64,000 nt of DNA from Prostheceraeus crozeri (Eukaryota; Platyhelminthes; Polycladida; Euryleptidae), in the NCBI GenBank assembly GCA_907163375.1, contig CAJQUW010005329.1:1-64000 (forward strand), given 5' to 3'. Shown piece after piece: positions 49,001 through 60,742 of this stretch. Under the pieces are notes generated by a model that saw nothing but the letters and a program-made list of their open reading frames with translations, had not been told where the DNA came from and searched no databases. Both the position numbers and the translations under genes were made by a program. Each line of letters starts with the position of its first letter. The stretch's first letter is position 1.

Positions 49001-52000
49001 AAATTTCCCATAGGGTAGCAGAAAATCAATTTTTGCTTGAGACGTTAATCTTAGAGAGCATTGAATCCAATGAATTATAATATTTCGCATGAGTTAGATA
49101 TCTTTGATGAACATTAAAACGTCTTTTACAAGGCTTTGAATAACTTAACAGTCACAAAAGTGCTATCGAGGACTATCATTCATTATTATCTGAATTATTA
49201 CCATTTATCCGATTATTCATACAATTGAAAAATAACCGTCAAGGGTTTAATAAATTCTTTAAGCTGGAAATGCCAGCAGAAATTATAATTTCCTAATTAG
49301 CTCATAGGTCGCTCAGTTTCTGTAATAGGACACTCTCTCCAAAAAGCGGTAATGTCTGAGTCAATAAAATAATTTCAATTTCCCATGAAAAATCAATAAT
49401 TGCAATGAAAGGATCACAAGCTATAGTTGTGATGAGAATTCAAGTGCTGTTCAATGATTAGAAAGGAGAATATCTTCGGATACAAATTTATTGGATGGTA
49501 AGTTACACGACGTTTCGCTTGGCCAAGCGAAACGTCGTGTAACTTACCATCCAATAAATTTGTATCCGAAGAAGATATTCTCCTTTCTAATCTGATATTA
49601 CCGGATACGTGGACTACCTATGATTCTGTTCAATGATGGATGGATTATGGTGGCCTTCAAAAGAAATCCGCTCATTCTCAAACATGAGCATGAGAAATCA
49701 TTTGATAAAGGATTAACTAATTTGTGCTTAGAAGGAGCGGTCAGACCTGTTACATCATCGTGTTAAATAATTCATATCTCCTTAATGTCTTCACTTATCC
49801 ACTAATCTGTGTAACGTCTATTCTGCATCAATGAGATAATCCAGTTGGGATTTTATTCCTATGAGCCACTGTAAAATCAACAAACGAAGAAAAGGTGGGA
49901 GCTGTCGATTAATCATTAAACAACCACAAGCACTAATTGCACTCCATTCACAAATCTCACAGGATCAGCGTAAATTCTGCAGCTTCAGAAAGGAATGGCT
50001 GCCGGATTCCACCGGTACAAATAAAATAAAATATCAAAATAGGAAAGAATGTAGATAAGAATGAAAGAATTGCCTGATATCACGGCGCCATCAGCGGAAA
50101 CATGATAACATCATAATTTAATGACATGTATTCTCATCTTCTGCGTCATTTATTGACACACAGCAAGACATTGTCATTTGAAACAAGTCACGTTGAAAAC
50201 ATCATTTTCAGGCGTTTAATCAATATTCATGAATCCTAATAGAATTGATAGGATCGTTCAATTTGAGCGTCTTTGATCATGCAATTGCTGATGAATATTT
50301 GTCGAAATGAAATATTGAATATAAAATATTTATATTAGATGATCAGGAAGAATTGACGGAAAACTATAAAGATGAAATTTCAATGAAAACGATAAATTTG
50401 TAAACAACTCACACATTTTGATTTTCGAATTTTCACTGTAGTCTGCGGTGACAACGGTGTAATGTGTGCTTGTGTATGACTGGAAGTCATAATCTTATGT
50501 CCTTAGCTACATACTAATGACTACGGATGCTTTGTTGGCTACGGGACATCTGAACATATCATAGGGCAAGTAACTACAGAAAACCGACTTTTCGCTTCGA
50601 ATTATACTAGAATGGGCAATAGCGGTTGATGGTCACTTCCGCTGCAAGGTCAGGCGTGAATCTAAGTCAATGCTGCTAGATTTTAAGAAAAATCAAATCA
50701 CTAAAGCCTAGAATAGCTGAAATTCTTGCCGTGAAGTTCGGCAGCCACAGCGAGTTTCTGCAGGGAAAGAGGCCGAAAACGACACTTTCACAGAATGATG
50801 TACACCATATGCCAACTACGAATCTGCGCGTCTGCCGAGTTCTACTGAGTACCTCTTCTTGTCAGACAGGATTAAAGAAAGCACATGTTAGTCCAATGGG
50901 ACTCAGATTGCAACTTTTGGTTTAAATAACATTTTCTATTGCTTCTCTGATCAACTAAAAATTACTAAGTATAGAGCCATAATTTTCCACATGATATGTC
51001 TTCAGGTCATTCCCTATCATGTGAATGTTATATTATTATGTTTCTCATGGGAGATGTATGCGAGAATGTGGTTAAATGTGGACAGAATTGAACAAAGTGT
51101 TGGTGTTTGCCGACATCAAGAGGGTTTTCCAAATCTGAATGTGCTTACCTTCATAGATAAATAAGTGTTTATGAGCATGATAAAAAAATGACTTGAAGAT
51201 ATTCCACGTCAAATATTGTGACTCTAGAGTTTATACTTTTCAAATAAAAAGAGAAAACACAGAAAATGTTATTTTAACCAACAACTGCAATCTGTGTCTC
51301 ATTGGATTAACATTCTTGTGTGTTTTCATTGATGTGTTTTTCATTGATCCTGTCTGACAAGAAGAGGAGCTCACTAGAACTCGGCAGACGCGCAGATTCA
51401 TAGTAGGCATAGGGTGTACATCATTATGTGAAAGTGTCGTTTTCGGCCTCGTTCCCTGCAGAAGCTCACTCTGGCTGCCGGAATAGATTTTATTACAAGC
51501 ATCAAGATGATCAAGATCATAACCTTGAATATTTTGTTAAGTATAAGTGGAAGCCGTCTTCGTTTAGGCACTGTTGTCGCGGCAACGCAAATGATGAACT
51601 ACTTTAGAAAACATGAATTTGCCTATTAACAATCCTTGCGGATTGCTATTTTTTAAAGTCACACTGTATTCCGTACATAATTTCAATCATTATTTAAATT
51701 GCTACTTGATTAATCATTAAACTTTTCTGAGTTTAATCAAACTATAAGTGATGCCAAGTATGATGTGTAAAATGACATATGACCAGCCTAGTTCATGAAT
51801 ATGACACCCAATGAGATTTTAAATTTATCAGTTGAAGTCATCACAACGTGCGATCATCTTGCATTTAGACATCTACGACTGTAGAGAACGAAGTAGAAAT
51901 TTTGCATCAATTTATCAAATGAAGAGTCGCTTAGCATTGATCAAATGATATTAACCCATGAAAAGAACTTCATATTTTTTTATCCCGGAGCAAAATGCGC

Positions 52001-54466
52001 TGCTTCACTTGAACAAGTGCTGAATTGAAATCCTAAGCGTTCACAGTACGTGAAAATCGAGGGAAGAAAATATTTCAGTAGAACAGGAATTTTATGAAAT
52101 TGAGCGACATTTTATGGCAATATGTTGAACTTCTTTGTGAAAGTAATATGCTATTAATATGCATCCATTGTCAGCCTTAATACCCCGTCACATGTTTATA
52201 ATAGATAACTGACGTCATATTTGAAAATGTCTGTTTAATGATGATAGCAAAATTTTTTATCTTTTGGCAATTAATTTCAACCCATGTTCGGTGGCCATCG
52301 TCAGACATAAAAGTATGTTTCAGACTAGTTGCACAAGCAGTGACATGCATTTTATTTCCTATCTTAACTTTGGGCAGGAACATAGATCTTAGATGTTGCT
52401 ATTTGCAATTTATCTCGAGACTTTCCATGACTTGACATATGGATACCGATGTGCGTAAAGGCCCATGTGAAAGGTGCCATGCCTTCTTCATTATTGTGTC
52501 GTGCGACGCTAACGAGCTTTTAGTCCGACGTAGGGAAAACACCGAACCTTCAGTGACTTTTTTAGATACTACCAAAATGTCATGAACAAAAAATTCGCTG
52601 GTTGTCAGAAGTAAAGAACAAAACATCAGATAGAGCAATAACATTAATAATTCATAGGCGGATGGAATTACGCAAGCGTTCAAAAATACTGATTTTGAAT
52701 TTCTAAGGAGAATGACAACTATTAGTCAATGACACCAACTCCCTTGATTCCACGACCGTACTCGCCTGACCCAGGTATTGAACCGAATTCCGTGAAGACG
52801 AGCACGCATCTTCTTCGCTAAGCCACGCCAGCGGTACAAAAGTGAAGACAGAAGTCATCTCTGAGACTGACGTCTTTTATCAACTTCATCATTTTCTTTA
52901 TGTATTTTAATACATTGCGACAAACCTTGATAGTGAACATTGATTTTAATTAATTAACATTTCAGTTAGTAAGACATACCATACCGTTTTAATCTGTTGC
53001 ATGATTAAGCCGAAGTTCTTTCTGCTTTATCATTATAGGTTCTGCAATACTATTTGTAATTTCATAATTAGTATTTCCTTTGCCTTTTATGCGAAGCTGA
53101 TTAATTATGCACTGGATACAATGGTTGCAATTATTTGTATGGTCCTTTACTGCTGTGTCAGTTTTTTACGTGTGTTCCATGGATCCACTGCTGAAGTCTT
53201 CGTTTTGATTTGCCAATGTACATGTAGGTTTGGCTACATCACCCAAACCAAAGTAGACACAAACAAGAGAATTCAAATACATGTGCAACAGAATTAAATG
53301 CGACTTTAGCATCAGACCCACATTTCCACCACTTTTTGTAACTTTCACGATGACTTAAGTTGTTGCGAGGTTGTCCCAATACGCGGTGTTGCTGTCTACA
53401 GTGTCATTCCTATAATTGCTATATTTTTCTTCTTTATGAAGTTCCTTGCGCTATCTTCTGTCTTCTATATTGATCTTTGCTTCAGATAACAATCAAATTT
53501 AATTCTAAAAGTCAAGCGCTCTGACAACTTTTAAAATTCCATGTCCCTGTGCAATCAGCCTATGATTTATTTGCTATGTTCTGTACATGTAAATGAAAAC
53601 ATATTTCCGGGCCCGCATCTGTTCTAAAACATCAGACGAGGTTCCAAACTCGATTCGAAGGCTACGGCCAGCCTAAAAGTCCGGCTGTCAATTAGCATCG
53701 AAGCACCGGTAAAGAATTATTTACATGTAAAAGGGGAATAAACATAATAATCTTCACTAATGCATGGCATGAAATTTGAATCATTGATGTTAAGTGATAA
53801 GAGACGCATGATAGTGGTTTTATAGCACAGTACAGACAAATAATCAATCGAGATTGCAATCGAGAAAATTCTAGAGCCTTTAATCAATTATATACCTTTA
53901 CAAATAATAACCATTAAATACATCCTAATTTATAATGTCATTTGCATGGCACACTGATTAAGTGCATGGCCGCGTGATCTTTGGTAGTGTGGTCGAGCTT
54001 CGTGTCTCATTAGAGGTCGGTAGGAAGGATATCCGGACTTAACCTGTCACAACACTCCGGCTAAATCTGATTATACGGCAACACAGTCCAAGCCCCTATG
54101 ATGGATAGCTATTAGTCAGTTACAATTTAATCAATGATGTTAATTAAATGCAGCTTAATCTTGATATCATTGAAGTAAAATCGAACACTTACCGAATTCC
54201 GCTTGAACCCCATGCACAGTATTGGTTTTAACACCACGACGATTCCGCATCAACTGCAAAATATACTTCGGAGCTTCTTCTAACTGTGACATACTGAAGG
54301 GATCGTCGTTTAGTTCCGGAAACTGGTGCGACAACTCTTTATCAACAGTTTTATAATAACTTTGCAAAGATTTGTATGCTTGTTGAGCAGATGCCGTTGG
54401 ATATGGGAATGTGTGAGCCACATGAAGAAGACAAAGGAAAATACACTGTAATGGGTCGAAAAACAT
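39804..54466 (-). CDS. BMP3/GDF10-like TGF-beta superfamily ligand, three exons
   Basis: Spliced from 54466-54193, 47596-46752 and 40001-39804 (438 aa). Secreted growth factor predicted to bind activin/BMP receptors. Signal peptide about 1-27; propeptide with YELSFAFAFNFP and RADLHIFVKR; convertase site RHKR at 262-265; a strongly basic stretch at 282-313 (23 Arg/Lys/His-rich positions) likely to bind heparan sulfate; cystine-knot domain from Cys334. DIGWHEWIISPQSF with CAGTCQ is closest to BMP3/GDF10 (DIGWSEWIISPKSF, CSGACQ). Knot cysteines are 334, 363, 367, 403, 435 and 437. The usual CC pair is Gly402-Cys403 (LGCVPVEF), so the intersubunit cysteine is missing, as in GDF9, BMP15 and GDF3. 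It ends KKCGCR. The three-exon layout with the mature domain split resembles vertebrate BMP3. A divergent ligand of another class is possible but less likely. Confidence 0.9.
40273..40448. repeat. Small foldback element in intron 2 of the ligand gene
   Basis: ACCAATTAAAATTC at the left edge pairs with GAATATTTAATTGGT at the right edge, and ATATTCTGCCGAC is repeated inside. The interior is about 150 bases with no reading frame. Probably a MITE relic. Confidence 0.45.
40993..41230 (+). mobile_element. LINE reverse-transcriptase fragment (YxDD-region relic)
   Basis: The plus-strand frame reads MLYIYDLVIFGSSQKEVEQR, then AAFENKCLRILRCSKTECL. This resembles the catalytic region of RTE-like LINEs: DDVVLFGxSxEEVEQxLxxW...GLKISRSKTEYL. 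The first Asp of the YxDD box is replaced by Tyr and one stop interrupts it. It lies in intron 2 of the ligand gene, antisense. Confidence 0.7.
41660..42125 (+). mobile_element. LINE reverse-transcriptase C-terminal fragment
   Basis: Plus-strand frames read LGVAFTENLKRKRHINHISK, then RQLRGYLPSEHLKIVYQ, then QFEQLQSRAHYILCNPHHRE, then LEYRRKMIGFKLKVS. This order (LGV...W..HI..I..K, LP...L..IY, LEYG, LQ.RA.R.I) is that of CR1/Jockey-like reverse transcriptases. It is frameshifted and lies in intron 2 of the ligand gene. Confidence 0.8.
42180..45707. other. Intron 2 of the ligand gene, middle part
   Basis: No exon or complete transposon was recognised. Around 45080-45120 a short GATAGGACT...CCCGACTCCG block resembles the subterminal repeats of the hAT family at 4219-5000 and may be a fragment of it. 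Confidence 0.4.
45708..45976 (-). repeat. Member 1 of a two-copy diverged repeat
   Basis: About 270 bases align with 60743-61018 in the same orientation. Shared blocks are ACATCCATCAAATNCTGA, TTCTTTGAC(G/T)ATCAATGATTTT and a closing CCTTGAAGA-type block. Coding is not conserved in one frame between the copies. Nature unknown: either a transposon fragment or an old duplicated exon or regulatory segment. Confidence 0.55.
46752..47596 (-). CDS. BMP3-like ligand exon 2 (propeptide and start of mature domain)
   Basis: 845 bases, acceptor TCTCTTTTTCAG, donor CAG/GTTCGT, phase 1 to phase 0. It encodes the propeptide from GVYELSF, the cleavage site, the basic region (HRRHKRRRRRKGRKRRKSRR) and the knot up to CAGTCQHLLWQ. 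The donor is not the consensus GTAAG but is supported by the fit to exon 3. Confidence 0.9.
47597..49446. other. Intron 1 of the ligand gene, proximal part
   Basis: No exon, RNA gene or transposon end recognised. Only short spurious reading frames. Confidence 0.4.
49459..49625. mobile_element. Palindromic retro-insertion with 12-bp target duplication
   Basis: Perfect 12-bp direct repeats CTGTTCAATGAT flank the insert (49447-49458 and 49626-49637). Inside, two inverted arms (49458-49522 and 49523-49590) match except for a 3-base insertion. They meet at CTTGGCCAAG with no spacer. Each arm reads outward AAGCGAAACGTCGTG, then AATAAATTTG. A 35-base unique tail (49591-49625) follows on the right only. 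The GAAACGTCG motif recalls the termini of Penelope-like elements. This is the same layout as 10902-11154 with different sequence. Confidence 0.8.
50739..51480. mobile_element. Long-armed foldback element in intron 1 of the ligand gene
   Basis: Arms of about 205-220 bases (50739-50943 and 51262-51480) are reverse complements with scattered mismatches. They begin CGGCAGCCACAGCGAGTTTC and CGGCAGCCAGAGTGAGCTTC. Shared words include GGCCGAAAACGACACTTTCA and CTGCGCGTCTGCCGAGTTCT. The 318-base spacer is unique and non-coding. No target duplication was found. Confidence 0.8.
52721..52858 (-). mobile_element. tRNA-derived SINE, copy 1
   Basis: On the minus strand a tRNA-like head reads GTGGCTTAGCGAAGAAG (box A region) and, 52774-52784, GGTTCAATACC (box B). 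It is followed by ATCAAGGGAGTTGGTGTCAT and TTGACTAATAG. The same head, spacing and tail occur at 58111-58272. The fold is too degenerate for a working tRNA. In intron 1 of the ligand gene. Confidence 0.75.
54193..54466 (-). CDS. BMP3-like ligand exon 1 (signal peptide)
   Basis: ATG at 54466-54464, then MFFDPLQCIFLCLLHVAHTF, a hydrophobic signal sequence, then the start of the propeptide (QQAYKSLQSYYKTVDKEL). The donor GGTAAGTG leaves phase 1 inside a Gly codon. It joins the exon 2 acceptor phase exactly. The cleavage point, probably after TASA, is inferred. Confidence 0.82.
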
Positions 54467-57079
54467 ATTCTGATTGCCCTAGTGCGGCAATCTGAGAGCG
54501 ATGGTTGCGGGCGATCGTTAGGGGCGCAATAAGACACTTACAGGTCGTGAATAATTCAACATCATCAAATTTATGTTAAGCCGATTTTGCTTTTGAATAT
54601 ATGTCTCGACAACAAGCAATCAAGTATTGTTGGAGTGTTATTATTATTTCATTATGCGATTCAACAGCGATCGTGCGCTTGCGAGGGGCACCTGCTGCTT
54701 CTACAGATTCCAGCCAATGACAAAACGTGACATTGAAGCTCGTCAGTAATTAGTAAAGATGTGCGATCAGCGAGTTCGAATGACCCAGCCGCTTGGATTC
54801 GTTATAATCGGGGATTCTCTCTTAGATTAGGGCCAAAGTAACACCTACATTTATTCTAATTGCAAGGTAGAAGTATTCTGAAAATCAGCGGTGACTTTGA
54901 AATAGCCCACCCGAGGCGTGGGCCTATTCCTAAATGAGTTTACAGCGGGTAATGACACCTACAGGCTAAGTTAGATGCGATATTATCTTCCTTGAACCCG
55001 TAATGTAAAGAATCAAACTCTTCTATCATTTTTTTGTTCAGAGAGAGGTTCAGATAACGTTGTTTTGTTTATTGGCTGTTGACATTCTTTGAAGAGAGTG
55101 TTATTATTGCCATGATAAATAAGGAGTTGCGGCATATAGAGATGAACAATATTATTTTAAATAAGCAATATCTGAAAAACGAGCAATTTGGGCATGAAGT
55201 GAAGCTGAAATTTCATCTACAGTCCGTCCAAAAAAGTGTATTTAAAAGAAATAGCAAAACCAACCTTAAGATTACTTATACTGTGGTTAATAATATTAGT
55301 CCTAAAAAAGAAGGATTGGCTTTCGCGTCTGTCAATGGGTAGATACTTTACTACATATAGAAGGAGCACCAAACATAAATAATAAATATACACGGGAGAT
55401 AGTGCATTGAACAGTCCAGAAAGGCTAATACATCGAAGAAGATGAGGCTTATCAGCAAGTTGACCAGCTAGGTCGCGTTTCAGGTCCTTTATCATCTTGT
55501 ACGCTGAAAGCCACAGCTGCTGGACCCCAAACACAGTGACACAATCGAAAACAAGCTTAACAGAAGCCAAACATAAAAAACTATTCTGTAGAATGCAGAC
55601 CAAACTTGAATAAAATAAAAATAGGCCATGTCTATTCACAAATTTCTCCATACACCTTATCAGTTTTCAAGCTTTGCATCCACGCTTCATGAAAACTTCA
55701 AATGCAGTCCTGACTTTAACAATAGAGTACTGCAGATGTTAACAAATTCCTAGATACCTCAGAGTTTGACAAGCAAATACATTAGTAGCCATATGAAAAA
55801 GGAAGAAGACTTTCCGAAAAAGAATGTAAAGAAAATTGTTCAACTTTATGAAAAACGAAGGTGTGCAAAACATCACGACATCAAACGTTATACATGATAT
55901 CGAGGTATTCGACGGAGGTGCTACTGGTCACATTTCTCTCTGCTTTCAAATCATTAAACTGATTGTCGTTAAGTCATATAAAAAGGTTAACAGATTAATT
56001 TATATATGCTCGTAGGTATGGTACTTTGATGTAGATGTTGGCCCTCCAGATTATTTACTTATGCGTATTGACAATATATTAGTCGGTTGGATAACATTTT
56101 TTATTTTTTTCTTTCAGTTAAAATTATTTCATTTAGTTTCACGTCAGAAGTTTTCAAACAGTTTTTGACTTTTTTTCTGATTACTATTTTCATGAAAATG
56201 ATGCCAATAATGTTTCAATTACAAGAGCTCACGGCTTCAATTAAAGACATTCATGCATGTTTTCTCTCAGTTGTTACCTGAAAGTTGAAAGTGGTTGTGA
56301 AAGTTGTTGCTAGCCAAAGTAATTATGCGCGTCTATGATGATGACTCTATGTAGCTTACTTGTGACACTTAGTACATAATCAACCAAACGAACTTAAGCA
56401 AAAATAAATATATGCATCTACCGGTATCATATAGAATTATATAATAGATTTTTAGACATGAATTTAAAACTAAAATTCTTCAAAATTTAAATTAATAGAA
56501 CATATTCGGAAATAGTAATAATGAGCAGTTAATGACATGATAAAGAAATTCACTGTAAAAGTATTAGAGGGCAAAATCAAGTCATTCTAATGAATCTGTG
56601 ACAAAATCTCTACGAAATATGCTTAAAAATGCAAACACTATCCAATCATGCTTGAGCATCTATGTGGCCGCTATTTGAAAATGGTTGGATAAAGCTCTCA
56701 TATTTTGCAGCCTCTAGATATAGCAAGTGCTGCAGAAAAAACATCAACGAAACTACAAAGAAACACATGGAAAAAAATCAGAAGAATGATTGTGGTCATG
56801 CAGAATCAGAAAATGGCCTTACAATTCTCACGTACTAAGTACAAGTCATGCGCACAATTGAAGTAATCGACCACGCGGAAGTGTGCCGCTGTCTGATTCT
56901 TCAGACATAAAGCCTACAAACTAATAATAATTGAATCCAATTATCTGAGGATATGACGTGATTATATAATATCCAGGCAGATAGCAAATTCTAATGTGAT
57001 ATAAAGACGCCGGTATCTGCCTCATAGTGCTGCGACATATATGCGACAAGGTCCGAAGACATAAATATCCGAAGATATA

Positions 57080-57083
<4 letters not shown>
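54467..57083. other. Upstream region of the BMP3-like gene
   Basis: Contains the putative promoter of the ligand gene (minus strand), but no clear TATA box or other core motif. Reading frames at 55079-55342 and 55217-55651 overlap on opposite strands and resemble nothing I know. Confidence 0.4.

Positions 57084-57157
<74 letters not shown>
57084..57157. repeat. (TA)n microsatellite
   Basis: An uninterrupted run of TA dinucleotides, 37 units. Length in the real genome may differ because such runs are hard to sequence. Confidence 0.97.
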
Positions 57158-57158
<1 letters not shown>

Positions 57159-58110
57159 CCAATGATATAAATTACGCAGTTAGGCTAAGTCAGAATAAAA
57201 TTGAAAATATTTTCAAATACCTTCGACTGCAGTGTTAGACAAATAGAACAATTAATTACTCTTAATTTGAATGTTTGACAAGTTTTCATTAGAAAACCAC
57301 CATTTAAAAATGAATTAGGAGACATTAGGGAACAATGAAAGAATAAATATATTTATAGATGATATCTTTCTTATAAATTTGAACTTCCGTGATGCTAAAT
57401 CTGTATGACAGTTGCACATTATAGAGGTGCTCGTACATTGACTTATAGAATCGTAAATGTCTTATGATAGCATTTAATGACATAAATCGGATAAATTTCA
57501 GAAATGTGAATACTATCACAAATGTTAAACCCAACTAATCCTCATCAAAGAATTTAGTAACAAGATTTAAGGAATATTCTTCTATCTATTCCCAATCATT
57601 TGAGAACTTCAGGTATTTCTAGCACTTTTTATTAATTCCATTTGAAGATGTGAGAGGACTAATATGAGTTCTTCGTTCTCTTGCTCAGGTCCTATTGCTC
57701 AAATAAACTTATAATTCGATAGAGAACTGGTTATAATATTGCTTGTCCGTATGTGGTAGCACAGCTGATTTGGGAGGGCACGCACTTTCACGAGGCAGAT
57801 GATTGATGGTTTTCGTGCAACGTGTGTCGATACGAAGTGACCATAGAATCTACTCCCACAACGAATTCACTAGGCTATGTGGGTAATCTATTTGCTATCA
57901 TTGTTGCTGGCATGCTTGCCTTCCACAAAAGGTCTCACAATTTATCGGAAAGAGATAGGTGCGTTATGTGTTATCAAATTAAGTTTACAAAGTCAGGCAG
58001 CAGACCAAATGATAAACCTTCCTTTTAATTAAGCACCTACAGCTGTGGTTTCTAGGAGACTTTATATAGTTTGGAGTCAGAAACAAGAATGAGAAATTAA
58101 TAAATGTTGA

Positions 58111-58272
58111 CTACTGTTGACTTCTGCCTTCACTCGCATTCCTTTTGCACTGTCATCGTGGCGTAGTGAAGAAGGTGCGAGTTCGTCTTTACCGCGGACA
58201 TCGGTTCGATTCCTGTGTCCGGTGAGTGCAGTCGGGTAATCAAGGGTGTTGGTGTCTTTTATTGACTTAATA
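58111..58272 (+). mobile_element. tRNA-derived SINE, copy 2
   Basis: Plus-strand head with GTGGCGTAGTGAAGAAGGTG (box A region at about 58158) and GGTTCGATTCC (box B, 58203-58213). It is followed by AATCAAGGGTGTTGGTGTC and TTATTGACTTAATAG, matching the 52.7-kb copy on the other strand. The leading TGACTTCTGCCTTCACT is also shared. Confidence 0.8.
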
Positions 58273-59369
58273 GATATCATTCTCTTTAGATATTCAGTGT
58301 ACTTCGACATGGCCTTGTTGTTAGTAAATGTTGTCGATGAAATCAACGTGTTCAACGAAATTCCGTTCGAGCAAAAGGACGGAACTGTCTCCAAGTGGTG
58401 CGAATGGGTGGATTGGTGCGGCTGCGGAAGTAAATCCGCATTTCTGCGGATTCGACGGAGACTGGTGCTGTCTGAGGGGTTGCACAAACTAGCACACTTC
58501 TTGTAAGTTGGCTTTGATTGCATTAATGAATATTTCTAATTTTCCGTTGCTGATGCGATGCGGTTTTCTCTATACTCGTAACACAGACCGAATCTCTCAG
58601 TTATTATAAAGAAATATGGTGAAATAATGAGTGGCAAATTCTTCAAACGTATCATTTTATTCGCCTATGTGCTTGACAATTCATAAAACGCGATGCAAGA
58701 TTTTTTTGGTAATTTTGTGCGGTAGCTTCACATACGTTACAACTCTAATGTTTAGTCGACGATTTCTCGTAAACTGCTGCATTATTTTGCAAAATAAGGC
58801 AAAATAAGTGATTGTACAAGCTGGCACAGTCTTAAATTATGTCTTATAGTTGTCTTCGAGAGTGACACAGTCGATTTTCAATGTGGTAGGGATGTTTGTA
58901 CGACTCTCTTCACACACGTCATCTTCAAGTATTTTGATACATCAAGAAATGAGTACAGCGAATTTTGACGAGAGCAAATTATTCGGAAGTTGCGCAAAAC
59001 CTTTCTTTAATTGACAATTCTTAGCAAGAAAAGGGTCTAGTCGATTGACATTTTCATGTAAATGTGTGACAAACCATTAATTCACCTTTTTAACGCATGT
59101 ATCAGGGCAGACTTCCACGTCCTTGGTAGGTGCGCACGCATCACGCCAGTTCCTCAAGTTCCTAGACCATCAATCAATGATTTACGCTCAATTTCCCTTC
59201 TTCCGAATTACAGAAAATTCCTGAAAAACTGAATATGAAAAAATGCTGCCGGACCATTTCAGTGCGGTCGAAAATGTGGAGTATCAACTTATACAGCTTC
59301 TATATATATTTACATGACCGAATAGCAGAATTGCTAGATTAGAATGAAGTCTCTGGTGTCCAAGGCTTT

Positions 59370-60330
59370 GCTTGTGACAAAATTGATCACAATGTAATTT
59401 TCAGTCGGTCCAGTAAATGCAAGTTTCCATCAAATTTCCTCAGTTTGAATTATTCTTGCCTGGCAGATCGAAAGCAGAGTGTTCGCATTGATTCCGTTGA
59501 GAGCCATCTTGTGTCCATGACCTCTGGTGTTTCACAAGGGTCAGTCTTTGGCTCAATGCTTTTACTGTAACCACCGGCAACCTTAAACCAGTGAACTCGA
59601 ATGTGATAAAATACATTGACGACATCAATATCTCCACTCCTATTTTCAAACATTCAAGACACATTCTAGAAGAGCTTCTACAATTGCAATGGGCAACTGC
59701 AATGAAGCTATCAATAAACATGAACAAATCGAGATGTCTTGTTCTCAATAAATCAGCTGCATGTTATCCTATCTTTGCTCTTGGCATTGATGTTGTTCAG
59801 GACCATAAAAATCTAGGAATTGTTTGGAGCAGCAGCGACTTGAAGTTGCAGAATCATTTTGAATATGCAGCGAAACTCGAAAGTGCTGGTACGAAGACTA
59901 TATAAGCTCAATCTTTGACTTCTGAAGTGTTCATTAAGCAAAAATGACCTCATAGTTATGCATCGTTCTTTGTGCATTCACTACTTGAGTATCGTTCTCT
60001 CGTTTTTGTTGGAATGCCACAATATTTGTGTAGAATTTGAAACGCTGCAGCGTCGTGGCCATTGATTAATGGTGATTTTGATCATGAATGTAAACTGTCT
60101 ACCCGAATCGCCTCAAAGGCGTCTCAAAACCTTAACGTAGCTACTCAAACAGTGCATATCTGAGAACACATTCTGTATTCAATCATTACCAATTAGTGGA
60201 AGATCTGAGGAACAAATATAGAACAATTTACAGCAGAACATCGATGGAACTCATTCATCGTTTATATGCCTCTGTATCTCAAACATCAGCATATCAATTT
60301 GAACTGCATAAGGACTAGATTTTCATTATT
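59370..60330 (+). mobile_element. LINE reverse-transcriptase fragment (CR1/Jockey-like)
   Basis: Plus-strand frames give RKQSVRIDSVESHLVSMTSG then VSQGSVFGS (motif SGVPQGSVLGP), then IKYIDDINI (catalytic YxDD as YIDD), then LSINMNKSRCLVL (SxxKTxxL region), then DHKNLGIVWSSSDLKLQNHF (LGV...W..H). Further on, LLEYRSLVFVGMPQYL resembles the LEY..PVW segment. It is frameshifted and lacks the endonuclease. No host gene is implied. Confidence 0.85.
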
Positions 60331-60742
60331 TATTTATTGTTTGTCATCATATGATTCCTATTCATGCAAATATGCAAATTCAATGCTCTTCTTTGTGAGC
60401 GTGTAGCAAAAAAAGTGATTCGTCTTGTCATCTTCATTCGATATGATTTAAGGGGGCACCGGTAATCACAGGGGACGGATCATTCTAATCTATGTGTCTA
60501 CAGCGACTCATCAATATAAAGACAGTTCTTTCAAAATATGTGAGAATAATATTTAGCCTTTGGAAGACGGGTTTTCCTTGAAAATGTTTGACTAAAAGTC
60601 AACCCGATTTACTCTAATTAGTCACCGAATCAAGCAGAATCTTATACTGCCTGTATTTCTCAAATACAGTGCGAGCAACTTCCTGAACTGTGGAAAATGG
60701 GTTCATTGAGTCACTTGCATTGATGTTATCACAACCTTTTCA

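Noticed and set aside
55217-55651. 144-codon minus-strand reading frame upstream of the ligand gene
   Set aside because: It overlaps another spurious frame on the plus strand, has no recognisable domain, and its hydrophobic look can come from AT-rich composition.
58150-58225. Functional tRNA gene
   Set aside because: Boxes A and B are present, but the cloverleaf does not close and a second copy with the same tail exists, so it is a SINE head.
58246-58506. Possible exon (NEIPFEQKDGTVSKWCEWVD) ending at a GTAAGT donor near 58503
   Set aside because: It directly follows a SINE, no acceptor or partner exon was found, and the opposite strand is equally open. It is too weak to call a gene.
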